In this document: in pieces, positions 23,598-34,957 of the stretch
Position numbering within the stretch: position 1 is the first letter of the stretch
Layout of the letters: every line of letters begins with the position of its first letter
Assembly (NCBI GenBank): GCA_030765055.1
Contig: JAUKNK010000152.1
Coordinates: 1,469,501 to 1,533,500 of the forward strand
Direction: 5' to 3'
DNA length: 64,000 nucleotides
DNA from: Mantis religiosa
Taxonomy: Eukaryota; Arthropoda; Insecta; Mantodea; Mantidae
Made by a program: the position numbers and the translations under genes
Notes under the pieces: generated by a model
The model's input: only the letters and a program-made list of their open reading frames with translations
Databases searched by the model: none
Told to the model about the DNA's origin: nothing

Positions 23598-23609
23598 ATA
23601 TGTAGGGAG

Positions 23610-24500
23610 AATGCAGGGAAAAACTTTCAGCAATGGAATGAATGAATAAAATGAAGTGCACAAACTGATCCAATTGTTTCACCTCTGTCCAGTGTGGTCA
23701 TTTGGTCATAAATACCACCATTGTGCATGAATTGTTTCACTCAAATGAATGAGTGTTTCTAAATCAATTTTCATGCTGATTGCAAAACAGAATTTGCATA
23801 TCACATCAGAATTACTTGCAATTCAAAATTATATATTTTGAATATTTTTCGTAATGTATGTACTGTAGTAATATTACCTACCATGTGCTTATCATTTGTT
23901 ACAAAGGCTTAGCTTTATTACTTAAAATGTGAAATAATATAACTATTATTATGTTTATATTTTATATTTTTATGCTCATATTTTTATCGTTATTACAATC
24001 TGCTAACTATATCTGCCCTAGGGGCAATTTCAAAAATATGTAATGTACAAAATGTGTAAAAATATGTAATGTACAAAATGTGTCTTCTCCTTATAATTAA
24101 CTGGCGGTAAGACCTCCATTATTTATTCTTGGAGATGTTTATCTGCAGTACCTGCATCCATCTTATCTATAAATAGGAAGTTGAAAAGTTTGCTTTGTCA
24201 GGCCATAAACATTGATTGAAGGAAATATTTACTTTTGAAGTATTGAAACAATGCATTAGAGAACTGACAGTGGGTCTCTAAATATATCAAAGTGCAATTC
24301 AGCGTACGAGGCTAAAGATTTCCTTTCTGAGATAAGAAAAATATGCCCTTTTGAAAGTTGTTTCATGTTGTTGGTTGTCGAATAAAGTCGAGTAAAAGTG
24401 AAGTGTGTAATTTCTCATTTTTCTACGAGAGTACAATGTAATAGTTTTGTTCGTAGAAATGTTGAAATGTGGTTGTGTAACTGATCCAGTTTTGTTTTGT
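23610..24500. other. AT-rich spacer with a 24-bp tandem duplication
   Basis: Two copies of an AATATGTAATGTACAAAATG-type unit lie near 24035-24082. No gene was recognised. Confidence 0.5.
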
Positions 24501-24539
24501 TATATGTAGAACAGGCAGAATATAACTCTTGTAAAGATA

Positions 24540-24937
24540 ACTATCTTTCAGGAATTTGCCACTCAGTTAGGAGACGAGGATAAATCCTGGTGCCCTCATA
24601 AAGTGTGTCATAGTTGTGTTGCAGAATTGGAAAATGGAAAAAAAGCAGTCATTGCCCTTTGTTATTCCTATCATAGAGACGATAGTTATTTTTGTACAGA
24701 TAAGGTAGCAGAAGATAACACTAAAAACAAGAACATTTCCACTTCCTTGGGCCCATACCTCATGGTCCTGATATTCCGGGGCCATCTGCTTATGAACCAG
24801 AGGATACTGATGATAGATGTTTTAATGACTTAGTGAGGGATTTAAATTTACCTAAAGAATGAGCACAACTTTTAAGCTCTAGCTTAAAAGAAAGTAATGG
24901 ATGAAGTTACATATTTTTCATGGTACAGGTATGCTGA

Positions 24938-24969
<32 letters not shown>

Positions 24970-25690
24970 GGTGTGAAGAAAATTTGGTATATTGCCAAGA
25001 CATCCCTGCCGTTTTAGAATTTTATAGCAAACTATAATGCCAAAGAGTTGAGGTTCTACATGGATTCCCAAAAATGTCTTGAAGGTGTTTTGCTACATAA
25101 TGGAAACATTCATCCTTCCATTCCTGCACCCCACTCTTTTGTTTTAAAGGAGACATCAAAATGTTATGTTTTTGTTACAAAAACTACAGTACGACAACCA
25201 TCTATGGCTAGTCTGTGGAGATTTCAAGATTATTGCACTATTACTTGGTCATAGTTTCACAATGGATCCTTGTTTCTTACGTGAATGTGATAGCAGAGGT
25301 AATTGACAACACTGGAAACGGATAGTGGTTACATAAGACTAATTTAACACCAGGCAAAAAAAAAAGATAAAAGGTGAATTTCTTATTGATCCCTTAAAAG
25401 TATTTTTGCCACCTCTCCATCTAAAATTAGGTTTAATGAAACAATTTGGAAAAATTATAGATGAAGACAGTGATTGCTTAAAATCCTTTTACTACATTTC
25501 CTTCATTATCCTTTGAAAAAATTAAAGCTGGTGTACTGGTTGGCCTACAAATTCCAAAACTAATGATGGACCAGTCACTTCTTTGAGAATACTATGAGTT
25601 TAGAAGTGAAGGATTCCCAAAATGCTTTCAGAAATGTTGGTTTTAATTTCCTTGGAAATAAATTCGTAAATTATGCTAACAAGTAATACA
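24540..25690 (+). pseudogene. Decayed member of a multicopy arthropod protein family of unknown function
   Basis: The translation, across many stops, shows FATQLGDEDKSWCPHKVCHSC, then DDSYFC, then (after a shift) PHGPDIPG. Later blocks are DLVRDLNLPKE, the FLEFYSKL region, VLLHNGNIHPSIP, LVIV...W...V near 25230-25300, LTPGKKK, and FLPPLHLKLGLMKQFGKIID at about 25405-25460. This order matches a family very abundant in arthropod genomes as 'uncharacterized' proteins. It has an N-terminal CxxC-type cysteine region and a later segment resembling L.PPLHIKLGLMKNFVKA. I believe the family is mobile or virus- or transposon-derived, but its function is not established. A 30-base poly-T run at 24941-24969 interrupts it. 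The missing C-terminal part resembles the fragment at 34958-35225. Confidence 0.55.
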
Positions 25691-25696
25691 ATTTTA

Positions 25697-26304
25697 GTTA
25701 ATTGATGGAAATTAATCATTTCTTCACACTAGCTGTATATAGCTTAAGGTTTTCGATAGATAAGAGTCAACATGAAAAATTCAATGCCATGGCCGGGATT
25801 TGAAACACGGATCTCCTGGTTTCCATCCAGCCGCTTTTAACCTTTGAGCTACCATGGCCAAGGTGCCGTCCTGACATTAAATTCTCCATTTGACTCATAT
25901 ATTTCCCTGGTAGACCACTAGGAGCTCTCGCATTCAAGGTACACCGTTTGTGGCGACTTACTATCGTAAGTACTTATGTCCCAGGCTTCATAATTTAACT
26001 CTTATTATTTTAGTTAATTGATGGAAATTAATCATTTCTCCACACTAGTCATATATAGGCTAAGGTTTTTGATAGAGGCAACATGAAAAATTCATTGCCA
26101 TGGCCAGGATTTGAACCATGGACCTCCTGCTTCACGGCGCGTTGGCCATGGTAGTTTAAAGGTTAGGAGCGACTTGACGGAAACCAGGAGATCCGTGTTT
26201 CAAATCCTGGCCATGGCATTGAATTTTTCATGTTGACTCTATCCATCAAGTATCTTAGCCTATATACGACTAGTGTGGAGAAATGATTAATTTCCATCAA
26301 TTAA
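25697..26304. repeat. SINE-like tRNA-related repeats, left part of a split palindrome
   Basis: A complete minus-oriented copy (25697-26012) is followed directly by the 3' half of another minus copy (26013-26132). A plus-oriented copy (about 26138-26304) comes next. The plus copy has A-box and B-box remnants and ends in the terminal TTAATTTCCATCAATTAA, where piggyBac is inserted. The sequence beyond piggyBac (28798-29049) continues this plus copy's neighbour, so the arms 25757-26132 and 26190-29049 are inverted repeats around a loop of about 55 bp. Confidence 0.8.
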
Positions 26305-28797
26305 CCGCTTTGCCGATGGCCATTTAAACCCTGCACGGCCGGGAACGGATACCCAATAAACAGAACAAGACATTTAAATTGTTAAATGCTGCAAAAATGC
26401 TTCATAAATAAATATTCGTATCTTCCATATTTTCTAAGTTATTTCAGGGAAACAAAAACTGGTTAAAAGCCCATTAAAAGCTGTATACATCTGCGGTATC
26501 ATTAAAATAGAGACTATATTAATAAAGCGATGAAATTTCATTAATTTGTATCACGTAAAGAAAGCCATTCTTTGCGTCGAACGCGTTTAATTCTGTGTAC
26601 TTTTGTTTTACAAGCTATATGTGTATATCAGCTGAATAAACGAACTGTTGGGTTCAAGGTTTCTAGGTTTCAGTTCATGCTAACACGTAATAATAACTGT
26701 TTATATTGCGTTATACACGCTGGAAGAAAACTCCCTCAGCATCTCTCTAATTGCACAACGGAAGTTTATGTTAGCTGACGTAACTTCTTTCTTCGCTCAG
26801 TTGACATTGTAATTTAGATTGCATCAGAGTTCCAAGCAATTTCTTTAGCTAAATCACAGTTTTCTCAGTGCTAATCATGGCTTCAACTAGTAATGTAGCA
26901 AATCAATTAGCTAGTGTAGGACGAGTGCGGGCTTCTGAAATTACATCAGAAAATGTGGAAGACTTTTTGCTGTTAGACAGTGATTTGGACATTGATGGCG
27001 AGTTTTCAGATTTTGAGGGGGGTGTTGAGGATATAGGTAGCAGTGAGGAGGAAAATGACTCATTTCCGACAGGTGTTCGTGAAGAATCAACATTATGGAG
27101 GTGTCAAAATAACTCTAACACTAATAGACATACGTTCACGAGCACAACCTCTGGTGTACAACCGCATACTCAACTAACTTCTGACAGCCAACCAATTGAC
27201 ATTTTCACAAAATTTTTTACTACTGACTTACTGTCTCTCATTGTTTCGGAAACAAATGTATATGCGAGTAGGGTGAAGGAAGACCTGATTGCTAAAGGCA
27301 ATTTAGGACCTAAGAGTAGATTGCAGAAGTGGACAGAAGTAACAATGAATGAGATTTACAGACTACTTGGTCTAATTATGCTCATGGGTGTTATTCGTAA
27401 ACCTACGCTAGACATGTGCTGGTCTACAGATGACATGCTAGCTACCCCATTTTTTGGGAAATGCATGTCAAATAACAGGTTTACTTCCATTTTGCGCTTC
27501 CTTCATTTCACCTGCACAGAAAATGTGAATGATAAACTATCCAAAATCAGACCAGTTTTTGATTACATTATTTCAAAATTCAAAGAAAATTATGTGCCTA
27601 GTGAAAAGATCACTGTTGATGAAAGCTTGATGCTTTGGAAGGGCCGTTTAGGTTGGAAACAATACATCAAAACAAAGAGGGCCAGATTTGGCATAAAGAG
27701 TTTTGATGTATGTGAAGTAAAACAGGATATCTTTACAATAGCTGCATATACACTGGCCAAGGGACTGATAACACCGGAGACAAAGATTTGGGGTTATCTG
27801 GTTCCATAGTAATGCACCTGATGGAATCTGTACTTGATCAGGGTAGGACTGTATATTTAGATAATTGGTACAGTTCCCCTAAATTATTCATGGCCTTACA
27901 CAAAAGAAAAACAAATGCAATTGGAACAGTACGTTCAAATCGTATTGGTTTGCCAAAAGATGTGAATACGAAGGCTCTAAGAAGAGGAGAAATGCAGGTG
28001 CATCAGCTCCCACCCTTGACCTATGTTGCTTGGCAAGACAGGAGGGTTGTTACAGCATTATCCAATTGCAGCGCTAAGATTTTGATGATTGACACTGGAA
28101 AAATGGATGCTCGTAACAAAATGTCAATTTTCAAGCCCGATATTATCCAGGAATATAATATGCATATGGGTGGAGTGGATCTAGTAGATCAGGTATTACA
28201 CGCATATCCCTCGTTGCGAAAAACAATCAAATGGTATAAAAAAGTATTTTTACACCAGCTGGATATAACCATATACAATTGTTTAGTAATTTGGAGAGCT
28301 CTAAACCCACGGAAGACAATGACGTACCTGGACTTTCGCATATCAATAGCTCGCAGCCTAATTGAGCAGTATAAAATTCAGAGACCTCTCCATACTGGGG
28401 GTAAAAAATCCACCACCCCAGCACCCCTCAGACTTGAAGGAAAACATTTTCCTAAAAGGATACCACCCACAGCAAAAAAGTCGCGTCCCTTCAGAAAATG
28501 TTTGGTGTGCCGCAAGAAAGGTGTCCGAAAGGAAACTAGTACGATTTGCCGTGAATGTGGAGATGTGCCCTTGTGTGTTTATCCATGTTTTGAGGTGTAC
28601 CATTCAAGAAAAAACTTTTAAAGGTAAGCTTTTACTTCTTATAGAATTTATTTAAATTTACTGTAAAACATAAGGTTTAAAAGAATTATCATTAAATACG
28701 CATTAAATGCATGTATGCGCAGGACGTCTATACACGTCCATATCGGTTTGGGGCCTTTTAACTTGGACGTCATATGACGTCCATATCGGTGAAAGGG
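26305..28797 (+). mobile_element. piggyBac transposon, nearly intact
   Basis: Flanked on both sides by TTAA (26301-26304 and 28798-28801), the piggyBac target. Terminal inverted repeats agree in sense: left CCGCTTTGCCGATGG, right (reversed) CCCTTTCACCGATATGG. Near the right end two further copies of a GACGTC...ACGTCCATATCGG unit act as subterminal repeats. Removing 26305-28801 restores the SINE-like repeat junction TTCCATCAATTAACTAAAAT seen, inverted, at 26000-26030. Insertion was therefore precise and later than the palindrome. Confidence 0.96.
26877..28621 (+). pseudogene. piggyBac transposase, one frameshift
   Basis: The ATG at 26877 starts a frame that runs to 27809; a second frame from about 27764 runs to the stop at 28621. 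Both carry family sequence, so about one base has been lost near 27761-27765, after ...YTLAKG and before TDNTGDKDLG. The N-terminus is acidic (DLDIDGEFSDFEGGVED). The first catalytic Asp is in TVDESLMLWKGRL (about residue 248), the second in VYLDNWYSS, the third in MGGVDLVDQ. The C-terminus is a cysteine-rich domain with CLVCRKKGV, ICRECGD and LCVYPCFEVYH. Apart from the single frameshift no other damage is visible, so it inserted recently. It could be the transposase source for small relatives elsewhere if other copies are intact. Confidence 0.93.
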
Positions 28798-28801
28798 TTA
28801 A

Positions 28802-29052
28802 CTAAAATAATAAGAGTTAAATGATGAAGCCTGGGACTTACGATAGTAAGTTGCCACAAATGGTGTATCCCAGATGTGAGAGCTCCTAGTGTTCTATCGG
28901 GGAAATATATGAGTCAAATGGAGAATTTAATGTCAGGACGGCACGTTGGCCTTGGTAGCTCAAAGGTTAAGAGCGATTGGACGGAAACCAGGAGATCTGT
29001 GGTTCAAATTCCAGCCATGGCATTGAATTTTTCATGTTGACTCTATCTGTAG
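28802..29052 (+). repeat. SINE-like repeat, right part of the split palindrome
   Basis: Plus-oriented copy starting CTAAAATAATAAGAGTTAAA, with the tRNA-like core at about 28948-29020 and the 3' part ending CATGTTGACTCTATC. Mirror image of 25757-26000. Confidence 0.8.
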
Positions 29053-29230
29053 GGGAGCTGTGACCATGGTAGGAAATGAGCAGTCCAAAGATATTATAGA
29101 TCTGATGGAGAATAACTGATATTGTAGCAGAGGTAAGTTCAACCATGGCTGCAGATAAATGTTCGGTGAGCTGTAAATCCAAAGTAAATTAAGGTTGGAG
29201 CTTGTTAAAATAAGTAAGGAACTATTAAAT

Positions 29231-29275
29231 TTTAGATGAGTCGCGTTTTTTACACATCTGCTTCACTTTCGTACG
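29231..29275. repeat. 45-bp motif shared with PLE family B ends
   Basis: TTTTAGATGAGTCG, then TTTACACATCTGCTTCACTT and TCGTAC. The same motif occurs at 34263-34307 in the same orientation and at 34849-34890 inverted. Here it precedes the start of the LINE ORF1. Confidence 0.8.
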
Positions 29276-29284
29276 GAACTGACT

Positions 29285-30112
29285 ATGAAAATGGAAGAAA
29301 AGGTAATACCAATTACTTACGCAGACATAACTGCAAGTAAACCGGATAATAACACAGTAGGAGTTCAAAAAGCTGTGCAAAGACAGAAATATACAGTCTT
29401 TATAACTTCTGAAGGGAAAAACTCTTCTGAAGTACAAGAAATTGTGACAAAGAATATAAATCTGGCCAAAGATAAATTGCATATATGTAATATCAGAAAA
29501 ACTGAGAGAAACATTGTTGAAACTGAGACTCCTGAGGAGGTGGATAAAATTAACCATCAAGTATTAAAAGAGAAAGGACTAAAAATTGAAATTGCTAAGA
29601 AGAGAAACCCATTAATAATACTGTATGACATCCTAGCAACTGAAAAAGAGGATACCATTAAGAAAAATATGTTTGAGCAAACCTTCTCAAATGAGATGAG
29701 TTGAGAAGAGTTTAATCACAATGTGAATTTGCGATTTAAGACTGACCCCCGTAATAGGAACACAGTTCATCATGTAATGGATGTCACAACCGAAATTAGA
29801 AAAAGAATTTTACAACATGGAAAGTTATATATTGGGTTCCAAGCTAAAAATACAAAGGATTATGTGGTGGTTGCTAAATGTGTAAAATGTCAGAATTACG
29901 GACATGTAGCAAAATATTGCAATAAGGATAAAGAAGTAAGCCCCCACTGTGTAGAAGAGGATCATATGAAAAAAGATTGCGCGAAGAAAGATTTACCAGG
30001 TATCTGTGTACCTCGCGACTCTAGAAAGAAAACAGTAATAGCAAGAGATTCAAATAAGAAACTGAAGTTGGATCCACCCTGTCAAGGTGGGAAAGAATGT
30101 CCTCTGTATTAA
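29285..30112 (+). pseudogene. R1-like LINE ORF1 (Gag-like, zinc knuckles)
   Basis: The frame starts MKMEEKVIPITYADITASKP. It is broken by one in-frame TGA at about 29702 and resumes at once. The RRM-like middle part reads AKKRNPLIILYDILATEKED, and later come IGFQAKNTKDYVVVAKCVKC and the knuckle CVKCQNYGHVAKYCN (about 29878-29922). A second, degraded knuckle follows (SPHCVEEDHMKKDCAKK). This is the ORF1 of R1/Jockey-type LINEs, an RNA-binding particle protein. ORF2 follows after a short gap in the same direction. Confidence 0.8.
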
Positions 30113-31140
30113 CTGTTTTTTGATACATTAATTAGCAGAACAGATTATGGATAATAGAAATATAGCCAAAGAAGGATGGAGGAAAATGAATGAGGTATAT
30201 AATATAAGAATAGCACAAATCAATGCTCAGAGATCTAAAACAGTTATGACACAGGTGAGAAAGTTGGCAGAAGAAATGCTTATAGATGTCATATGTATCC
30301 AAGAACCATAAACATTCAGAGGCAGAGCTATACACCTACCAGTGATGTCAAGAACCATATATGATGGGAATGATCCAAAAGCACTAATAGTCGTCAATAA
30401 TAAAAATATACAAATCTTGAAGATAAGCCAGCACTGTGATAAACATGTTAACTGTGTACGATTAGAATATAAAGGTCTAGAATTTATACTTTGTAATCAT
30501 TATTACCAATATATGGAGGATATTGAACAGCTTGGAAAAACAGTGACAATATTGGATAGTTTAACCAGCAGATCAATTATTTATGTAATGGATGCGAACG
30601 CGAAGTCATTTTTATGGTAAAGTAAAAATCCAGATACCAGAGGAGAACAACTGGCGGAAATAATGAGGAGTTATCAACTGGTAATTATAAATAAACCAAA
30701 TAATCCATATACTTTTCAGAATAGAGCCAATGCAGAGGAAAACATTGATCTTACCCTGGCAAAAGGGTGTATAAATCGGAAAATAAGGAACTGGAGATTT
30801 GGACAACTGACAAGCAGTGACCATAATTTAATTTTTTTAATATACAGTTCGAGGAAATAATGAAATGGATAATAGAAAGGGAATACCAAGATATATAACT
30901 AAAAATGCTGATTGTAATAAAGTAATCGATAACTTTATATTACCTAGAATGATTTAGTATGCAGATGTAAATACAAAGGCTTATGAGTTACCGAAATCAA
31001 TACAAAAGGCTATGGATATAGGTTTACTTAAAAGTAGATGCAAATACAATACCAATACCATATGGAATGAACAATTACAGAAAATGAGAAGAAAGGTAAG
31101 AAAATCCAGGAGAATATACCAACGAAGTATAACAGCAGAT

Positions 31141-31235
31141 GAGGATAGAGGGAAGGCCTCTGAAACTAGTTCCGGGAAAATTTAAAAGTAAGTGTTGTTT
31201 AGTGTCATTAATCGACTCCCAATAAATTTAATTAA
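31141..31235 (+). mobile_element. PLE family A 3'-terminal fragment inside LINE ORF2
   Basis: Begins GAGGATAGAGG in the middle of the hammerhead core and runs through CTCTGAAACTAGTTCCGG. The family end then follows: AAATTTAAAAGTAAGTG, TTTAGTGTCATTAATCGACT. Stem III here is ACUAGU instead of ACAUGU but is still self-complementary. Stem I's 5' strand was never inserted, so this is a truncated copy. Confidence 0.75.
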
Positions 31236-31731
31236 TCAATGTATTAGGCATATTTTTTGATATTGCAGGAGCCTTTGACAATATGTGATGGCCTGAATTA
31301 TTTAGAATATTCAGAGAAAAAGGGTATCCAAAGTGTATCTATAACTGTTTAAAGCATTACTGTAAAGATAGACGGATCTACCTAAATGGAGGAAATATTA
31401 GACTAGAAAAAGGAATAACCAAGGGGTGTCCACAGGAATCTGTATTTGGTCCATTATTCTGGGACATATTGACCGAACCCTTACTGGATAAATTATCACA
31501 TCTAGAACAAATAAGTGAAGTGATAGCATACACAGACGATCTGATGATTCTTATTGAAGCAGACAATAGAAGCTAAAACTGTAATAGCTATTAACAAAAT
31601 TGAGCAATGGTGTAGTCAGGTTAAATTAGAAGTAGCTCCACACAAATCAGCATATTTACTTTTAAAAGGACGACTAGATAGGAATCCAACTATAAAGGTT
31701 AATGGTATAGGTGTAAAAAGAGAAAAGGCTG

Positions 31732-32885
31732 ATTACATAGAAAATGAAACTAGTTACAGTGAAGTAATAAGTATTACACAAATATAAATATTTGTTAATG
31801 AATCTCCACTTATCTTAAGAAGTTGATGTTAATACTTCTTTCTAATTTTGAAGACACATCACATTCCTCTTCAGTTTATTATAAACAAACTCTGTTGTTA
31901 AGGAAATCTCGATTACCATGTTTTTTCTTTTGTTATGTTATGTTTTCAGCATTACCAACATCTGAAGACGAAACAAACCTAAAAACAGAATCAACTGCCG
32001 GTATGTCAAAATTCATTACACAATGTTTATTTTTTAAAAGAAATATTTTTTCCCACACTATTAAATCTATGGGACCATTTAATTGTTTTAATAATTTAAC
32101 TTCAGGATTTATTTCATGATTAAATGACCAAAAATGATCCTCTACAGCCGATTTATCAATTTGTTTATATTTAATGTTACGAAAATGTTCTTTCTTTCTG
32201 GTTTCCAAACTACGTTTCGTCTTTCCAATATAAACCTGATCACAATCTAAACAATTAAATTGATAAATACCATATTTTTTATTATTAGGAATTTTATCTC
32301 TCTCTCTCTTTTTTTTTTTTAGAAAATTGTAACAAATTTTTAATACTATATTTATTTTGAGGAACTAAAGTTATACCAACTTCTTTAAACATTTTTTTGA
32401 AAATGTTTATTAACCCAAGGATGGTAAGTAAATTTTTTAGAATTATAATCAACTTTTATTTTTTTAAGAGTAGAAATATCATTAACAGTTTTTTGATATT
32501 TAAAAGTTTCAATCTTCTTTTGTATAAAATCTTTATTAAAACCATTAATTAAAGTAGTAGTAATAATATGTTTATATTCTTTATTAAATTCCTCTTTATT
32601 CAGGGGTATATTTTTAATCTATAAATCAAACTATTAAAAACAGCAAATTTATGTGAAAAAGGATTAAAGCTTTTATTTGTTATGTAATTATCAATATGAG
32701 TAGATTTCCTATAAATACCAAAATCTAATTTGTTGTTATTCTTATTATTTTCAAATCTAGAAAAGGAAGAAATCCATTAATTTCAGTTTCTAATGTGAAT
32801 TTTTAGAAAGAAGAAAGAAGTATTAACATCAACTTCTTAAGATAAGTGGAGATTCATTAACAAATATTTATATTTGTGTAATAAT
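31732..32885 (-). mobile_element. PLE family D insert with inverted ends and 11-bp target duplication
   Basis: AGAAAAGGCTG is duplicated at 31721-31731 and 32886-32896, and the LINE reading frame resumes exactly after it. The minus strand encodes a PLE: RT thumb region (GIYRKSTHIDNYI, NPFSHKFAVFNSLIYRL) near 32620-32740, and the linker (HPWV-like, VPQNKYSIKN) near 32330-32440. The GIY-YIG part with METRKKEHFRNIKYKQIDKS and HFWSFNHEINPEVKLLK is at 31950-32210. The first 70 bp of the 3' arm (about 31780-31850) recur inverted at 32810-32882. A single-copy tail (ATTACATAGAAAATGAAACT and following bases) lies between the left duplication and the left arm. A degraded CUGAAGA hammerhead box lies near 31870 in element sense. 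Confidence 0.88.
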
Positions 32886-33813
32886 AGAAAAGGCTGTTAA
32901 ATATTTGGGGGTATGGCTGGATGAACGGTCAAGTTTTGATACACTTATACAGAAAACCAAAGACAAGACAACGAAAACCATGATGAAGCTTGCGACAATG
33001 ACAAACTACAAGTTTAAACTACCAGCGGAAGTAACTAAATTACAGGATATGCATCTGGGTTGTGGGCTCATAAGGCCCGAGTTGGCAAGTATAAGATGCT
33101 ATTAAGAATTCAACGTCAGATATTTTTAAGACGTATGGAAATAGTTAGTGCCACTTCTACTATAGCAATACTTGTCGCCCTGGCTATATGGCCTATGGAC
33201 CTTAGAATCAGGCAACGCTGTGCAAACTTTTGGCTAAAGAAGAAGAACTATGAAAAAGTTAGAAAAATAATAGGGAAGGTGTGCCTCTCCAGATGTGAAG
33301 TTGGAAAAATTTTAATTTCAGAATGGCAGACAGAATGGAACAATGCTCTAGAAGGAAGAAGGACTTAAGAGATATATCCGAACATTAGAGAAAGACTTAG
33401 CTTAAAGAATATTGAGCCCACTAGAGTAGGAATACAATATTTAACAGGCCATGGTCCCTTCGATACATATTTTAAAGGATAATGATATATGTAGCTTCTG
33501 TAAAGTGAAAGGCACTCCAGAGAACATCGCTTTTGAATGCAAAAAATATCAAGAAAAGTTAATAGAAGAACGTTGACAGCTTTCCGGAAAATCTATATGG
33601 AACATAGAATAAAGGAAGATTTTGAAATACTTCACAAAATGAGTGTTATCTCGGAAGAGCCAATAAAAGAAGATCGTCAAGACAGAGGAGGAAGAACGTT
33701 AAGACAGGCTATTAGAGGAAGATCCAAATTTAGATATACAAGGTATTGAACAAGATGATGATGCAGGAACAACAGGAACACGAATAGATGTTGATAATTT
33801 AGTGAATTTGTAA

Positions 33814-34250
33814 AAAGATTGACAGTGGATTAATTAGGAAATGAACACCTAATTTTAACATAATTAGCAAGAATACATCTTCTCTCTTACCAGAAACATT
33901 AATATTTTTTAGTTAGGGATAGGTTTTAATTTGTTGTAATGGTAGGACCGCTGATAGGATCATTATTACTATTATTTTATATGTAAGTTACTGGGGTACA
34001 GTGACTCTTAGGTTATTAGTTAAGAATTATAGGTTAGATATATCTGCTCATTCATATAGTTTATAAATAATTATTTGTTAAATTTATCTCTCAAATTCAT
34101 AATAATTTGTAAATTGCAAAATTGTAATTTGTAAATTGTAAAACTCTAAACAAAAATTGTAAATGATTGGATATCTTGCCCTGGTTTAGAATCCAGATGC
34201 CAGGGTTAAAAAAAAAAAGCAGATTTTAAATAATAAAAAAAAATTAAATT
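33814..34250 (+). other. LINE 3' untranslated region
   Basis: Follows the ORF2 stop, is AT-rich, and ends in A-rich tracts (34209-34246) as expected for a LINE 3' end. No coding sequence. Confidence 0.6.
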
Positions 34251-34313
34251 AAATTATTAATTTTTAGATGAGTCGTATTTATTACACATCTGCTTCACTT
34301 TCGTACCTATTTT

Positions 34314-34353
34314 GAGGACATGTTTCGCAAATCATCGTTTGCATCTATGGCTC
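34314..34353 (-). ncRNA. Hammerhead ribozyme-like, PLE family B left arm
   Basis: In element sense: stem I GAG/CUC, box CCAUAGA (expected CUGANGA, three changes), stem II GCAAA/UUUGC with loop CGAUGA, GAAA box intact. Stem III is the self-complementary ACAUGU, with cleavage triplet GUC. All helices are kept although the first box is degraded, so activity is unlikely. Confidence 0.55.
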
Positions 34354-34796
34354 TTATGCGACTAAAGCTTGATCCAGCGGTGTGTGTAATTCTGGGGTTG
34401 CTGCTGCCATCTGTTGATTTAGTGATGAACTTAAATGTGGGATTCTCTTCTGGCGGGATTTCAAAGTTCATTAGTTGGTTTTTATGTTTTTCTATGTATA
34501 TCCTCTCCCATATGACGAGTTCACTATGTTTTTGTACGTATTTTAGTAATTCTGTGCTATCTTCAATTACATGATTTTCAGACCAGAAATGAGCTGCTAT
34601 TGCGGACTTATCAATATTTTTGTATCTTAAGTGCCTGAAGTGTTCTTTCTTTCTAGTGCCTATGTTTCTTTTTGTCCTCCCTATTTAAATTTTTTCACAG
34701 AAGAGAATCCCACATTTAAGTTCATCACTAAATCAACAGATGGCAGCAGCAACCCCAGAATTACACACACCGCTGGATCAAGCTTTAGTCGCATAA

Positions 34797-34836
34797 GAGC
34801 CGTAGATGCAAACGATGATTTGCAAAACATGTCCTC
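34797..34836 (+). ncRNA. Hammerhead ribozyme-like, PLE family B right arm
   Basis: Mirror copy of 34314-34353 with box CCGUAGA, stem II GCAAA/UUUGC, second box AAAA instead of GAAA, stem III ACAUGU, and GUC before CUC. Confidence 0.5.
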
Positions 34837-34957
34837 AAAATAGGTACGAAAGTGAAGCAGATGTGTAATAAATATGACCCATCTAAAAATTAATAATTTT
34901 TCGCTTCACTGTGGTGTTCCAATACAGTTGAATCTCGATAGATTAAATGTTGACTAT

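Larger units (their letters stand above)
30147..33813 (+). pseudogene. R1-like LINE ORF2 (endonuclease, RT, terminal zinc finger), interrupted
   Basis: The apurinic-type endonuclease is readable: RIAQINAQRSKTVM, VICIQEP, RSIIYVMDANAKS, and LTSSDHNLIF near 30800-30835. RT: FDIAGAFDNM near 31255-31285, GCPQESVFGPLFWDIL at about 31425-31470, and YTDDLMILIEADNR at 31530-31570 (the YADD-type motif). APHKSAYLLLKGR follows. KAVKYLGVWLDERSSFD resumes after 32896. The C-terminus has CSFCKVKGTPENIAFECKKY, a CCHC finger typical of R1-clade ORF2. Frameshifts, stops and two insertions inactivate it: a PLE 3' fragment at about 31141-31235 and a PLE palindrome at 31732-32885. R1-like clade is inferred from FGPLFWDIL and the terminal finger. 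Confidence 0.82.
34253..34900 (-). mobile_element. PLE family B fragment with inverted 3' ends
   Basis: About 200 bp at the left (34253-34455) recur inverted at the right (about 34693-34900), with only a few differences. Between them the minus strand encodes the end of a GIY-YIG endonuclease (NINKSAIAAHFWSENHVIED, then VIWERIYIEKHKNQLMNFEI), continuing into the left arm (ENPTFKFITKSTDGSS, PRITHTAGSSFSRIRA). The right arm carries the same C-terminal coding sequence on the plus strand at 34697-34840. It is thus two outward-facing 3' ends, one longer than the other. A hammerhead-like motif sits in each arm. Confidence 0.82.

Noticed and set aside
28227..28655. Small frames on both strands at the end of the piggyBac transposase
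   Set aside because: Overlap the conserved cysteine-rich C-terminus of the transposase in other frames.
34300..34330. The sequence ACACATCTGCTTCACTT as the missing YjbQ exon 2 (coding HTSAS)
   Set aside because: The needed frame does not continue into family sequence, and the segment is the terminal motif of PLE family B.
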